Assembly (NCBI GenBank): GCA_007124095.1
Contig: SLFU01000014.1
Coordinates: 1 to 34,833, forward strand
Reading direction: 5' to 3'
Length of the DNA stretch: 34,833 nt
From: Gemmatimonadota bacterium
GTDB lineage: Bacteria; Gemmatimonadota; Gemmatimonadetes; Longimicrobiales; Gaopeijiaceae
In this document: one piece after another, positions 33,114 through 34,833 of the stretch
How the letters are laid out: each line of letters starts with the position of its first letter
Position numbering within the stretch: position 1 is the stretch's first letter
Position numbers and translations under genes: made by a program
The notes under the pieces: generated by a model
The model's database searches: none
What the model was told of the DNA's origin: nothing
Seen by the model: the letters and a program-made list of their open reading frames with translations, nothing else

Positions 33114-34833
33114 ATGGTCGATGTCCCCCCGAAGAAGGCTCCTCGCCTCTTCCTGATCGACGCCTACGCGCTCATCTACCGGGCCTACTTCGCTCTGATC
33201 AACCGGCCTCTCACAAACTCGAGGGGAGAGAATACCTCGGCCCCTTGGGGCTTCGTGAACTTCCTACTCAAGATCCGGGACGAATTCGATCCGGACTACC
33301 TCGCGGTGGTCTTCGACTCGGGAATGAGTCATCGGGAACAGCTATTCCCGGAGTATAAGGCGACTCGGGAAAAGATGCCCGATGACCTGAGGGATTCGCT
33401 TCCCAGGATCCGGGCCCTCGTCGAGGCTTTCAACGATGTGATCGTCGAGCTCGACGGGTACGAGGCGGACGATGTGATCGGTACCCTCGCACGGAAGGCC
33501 GAAGTTGCCGGAGTCGAGGCGGTGATCGTTTCCGGAGACAAGGACTTTCACCAGCTCGTCGGCCCAGGAGTGCATCTCTTGAACCCCGGCCGGGGAGGGG
33601 TGACCGGTGTAGAAGCCGAGTGGGTGGACGAGTCCAACGCAACCGAGCGCTTCGGGATCCCGCCCTCGCAAGTTGTGGACTACCTCGCGCTCGTAGGGGA
33701 CGCGTCGGACAACGTTCCTGGTGCCCCCGGCATCGGGGACGGGTGGGCTCGGCGGCTCCTGGTGGAGGTAGGCTCTCTCGACCAGATGCTGGAGGAGCCG
33801 GACACGATCCCCTGGAAGGGGAAGCGCACGGCCGTAGCGGAGCATGTGGAGCAGATCCGCCTTTCAAGACGTCTCGTAACGATCCAGACCGACCTCCCCG
33901 TCGAGCTGGAGCTGGATCGCCTCCGGGTGCAGGATCCCGACCCCGAGCGCCTCCGACAGATCTGCGTGGAGCTCGAGTTCCGGTCCCTGATCGAGCGCTT
34001 CTCCGACGGATTGGCACAATCCGAAACGGACGGGGGGACGAAGGCGGATTACCGCGCGATCACCGACGTCTCGGAGATAGCGGAGCTGGTCGACACGATG
34101 CGGAAGGCAGGTCGGATCGCGGTAGACGCGGAAACGACCTCGCTCGAGCCGATGAAGGCCGAGCTCGTGGGCCTCTCCTTCTCGTGGGAGACCGGATCCG
34201 GTGTGTACCTCCCCTTGGGACACACGGCACCGGAGGCGTCCCTCCTCGAGTCGCCCGCCGAGGACGGTGCCCCGACCAACCTTCCTCCCCTGAGCGACCC
34301 CGACATGGCTCCCCTCGTGGAGCTTCTCGAAGACCCGAACCTTCCCAAGGGAGGGCAGAACCTCAAATACGACCTCCTGGTCCTCCGCCGGGCCGGAATC
34401 GAGCTCCGAGGGGTGGACTTCGACACGATGGTCGCTTCCTACGTTCTGGATCCCGGTCGCCGACAGCATTCGCTCGATGTTTTGGCGACAGACTTTCTCG
34501 GGTATACGACGATTTCTTATGCGGACGTGGCGGGAAAGGGCCGGAGCCAGATCCCTTTCGCGGCAGTTCCCCTTGCCCGAGCGGTCGACTACGCCTGCGA
34601 GGACGCGGACCTCGCCCTTCGGCTGTGGGAGCGCTTCCAACCCGAGCTGGAGGAGCAGGAGCTCGAGGCCCTCTTTCACCGGCTGGAGATGCCGCTGGTA
34701 CCCATCCTGGCCGAGATGGAATGGCACGGCATACGTATCGACGCCCCCTTCTTTCGGGACATGAGTCACAAGCTCGGAATGGAGCTCCGCCTCATCCGGG
34801 AGGAGATTTACAAGGAGGCGGGAGAGGAATTCA
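33114..34833 (+). CDS. polA: DNA polymerase I (3' end outside window)
   Basis: Open from the ATG at 33114 to the window edge, 573 codons. The N-terminal 5'-3' exonuclease has Asp16 (LFLIDAYAL), GYEADDVIGTLA, SGDKDFHQL and GDASDNVPG. The 3'-5' exonuclease is intact by its residues: Asp338 and Glu340 in VDAETTSLE, the Asn/Asp of NLKYD, and the Tyr/Asp of YACEDAD. The polymerase domain begins with LEMPLVPILAEMEWHGIRID and is cut off. It repairs DNA and processes Okazaki fragments. No strong ribosome-binding site precedes the ATG. A long hairpin separates it from the upstream gene. Confidence 0.95.
   Translation, partial: MVDVPPKKAPRLFLIDAYALIYRAYFALINRPLTNSRGENTSAPWGFVNFLLKIRDEFDPDYLAVVFDSGMSHREQLFPEYKATREKMPDDLRDSLPRIRALVEAFNDVIVELDGYEADDVIGTLARKAEVAGVEAVIVSGDKDFHQLVGPGVHLLNPGRGGVTGVEAEWVDESNATERFGIPPSQVVDYLALVGDASDNVPGAPGIGDGWARRLLVEVGSLDQMLEEPDTIPWKGKRTAVAEHVEQIRLSRRLVTIQTDLPVELELDRLRVQDPDPERLRQICVELEFRSLIERFSDGLAQSETDGGTKADYRAITDVSEIAELVDTMRKAGRIAVDAETTSLEPMKAELVGLSFSWETGSGVYLPLGHTAPEASLLESPAEDGAPTNLPPLSDPDMAPLVELLEDPNLPKGGQNLKYDLLVLRRAGIELRGVDFDTMVASYVLDPGRRQHSLDVLATDFLGYTTISYADVAGKGRSQIPFAAVPLARAVDYACEDADLALRLWERFQPELEEQELEALFHRLEMPLVPILAEMEWHGIRIDAPFFRDMSHKLGMELRLIREEIYKEAGEEF

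Noticed and set aside
1-34833. CRISPR arrays, tRNA or rRNA genes, insertion sequences
   Set aside because: No regularly spaced repeats, cloverleaf-like segments, rRNA landmarks or transposase frames were recognised.

Overview
The window is a gene-dense, high-GC chromosomal segment with no mobile element, tRNA, rRNA or CRISPR array that I can see. The gene content suggests an aerobic, diderm bacterium, most likely Gemmatimonadota or a relative in the FCB assemblage. The reasons are an alternative complex III operon (actABCDEF), a compact primary-type sigma factor of about 300 residues like that of Bacteroidota, a YpdA-type reductase, a LuxE/LuxC acyl-reduction pair without luciferase, and several lipoproteins. 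The phylum assignment is an inference from content; no marker RNA is present.

Layout. Positions 1-2557 (+): a substrate-binding protein cut by the window edge, a FecCD/BtuC permease and a BtuD-type ATPase, all translationally coupled; together a cobalamin/siderophore-class importer. Positions 2573-7061 (-): rsgA, a sigma factor, an HD-domain phosphohydrolase and a lipoprotein of unknown role. Positions 7209-9214 (+): a SirB1-type transglutaminase-like/TPR protein coupled to YgfZ. Positions 9245-10234 (-): YpdA-like flavoprotein reductase. Positions 10441-13242 (+): a small helical protein, LuxE-like acyl-protein synthetase and LuxC-like acyl-CoA reductase. Positions 13251-15645 (-): AbrB-like regulator, a 97-residue unknown, an MscS channel and a DUF432-like protein; the last three are translationally coupled.

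Positions 15817-23408 (+): the complete actABCDEF operon for a quinol:electron-acceptor oxidoreductase, with a promoter-like sequence upstream and no cytochrome oxidase genes behind it. Positions 23460-26667 (-): inositol-monophosphatase-family enzyme, TrmJ-like RNA methyltransferase, MFS transporter and TatA. Positions 26880-32016 (+): gcvH, gcvP, a UPF0173 hydrolase and a LipM-like octanoyltransferase, i.e. the H and P proteins of glycine cleavage plus an enzyme that could acylate GcvH. Positions 32260-32964 (+): a TolQ/ExbB-type protein standing alone between its own promoter-like sequence and a long terminator hairpin. From 33114 (+): polA, running off the window.

Themes. Electron transfer dominates: ActB carries a Tat signal and a tatA gene lies nearby; ActB also keeps a complete N-terminal [4Fe-4S] cysteine motif. 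Glycine cleavage and lipoylation are linked by gene order. The least explained parts are the LuxE/LuxC cassette, the DUF432-MscS-97-residue operon, the lone TolQ-like gene whose -10 box sits inside an inverted repeat, and two sites with mutually exclusive inverted repeats (3552-3610 and 23444-23492).
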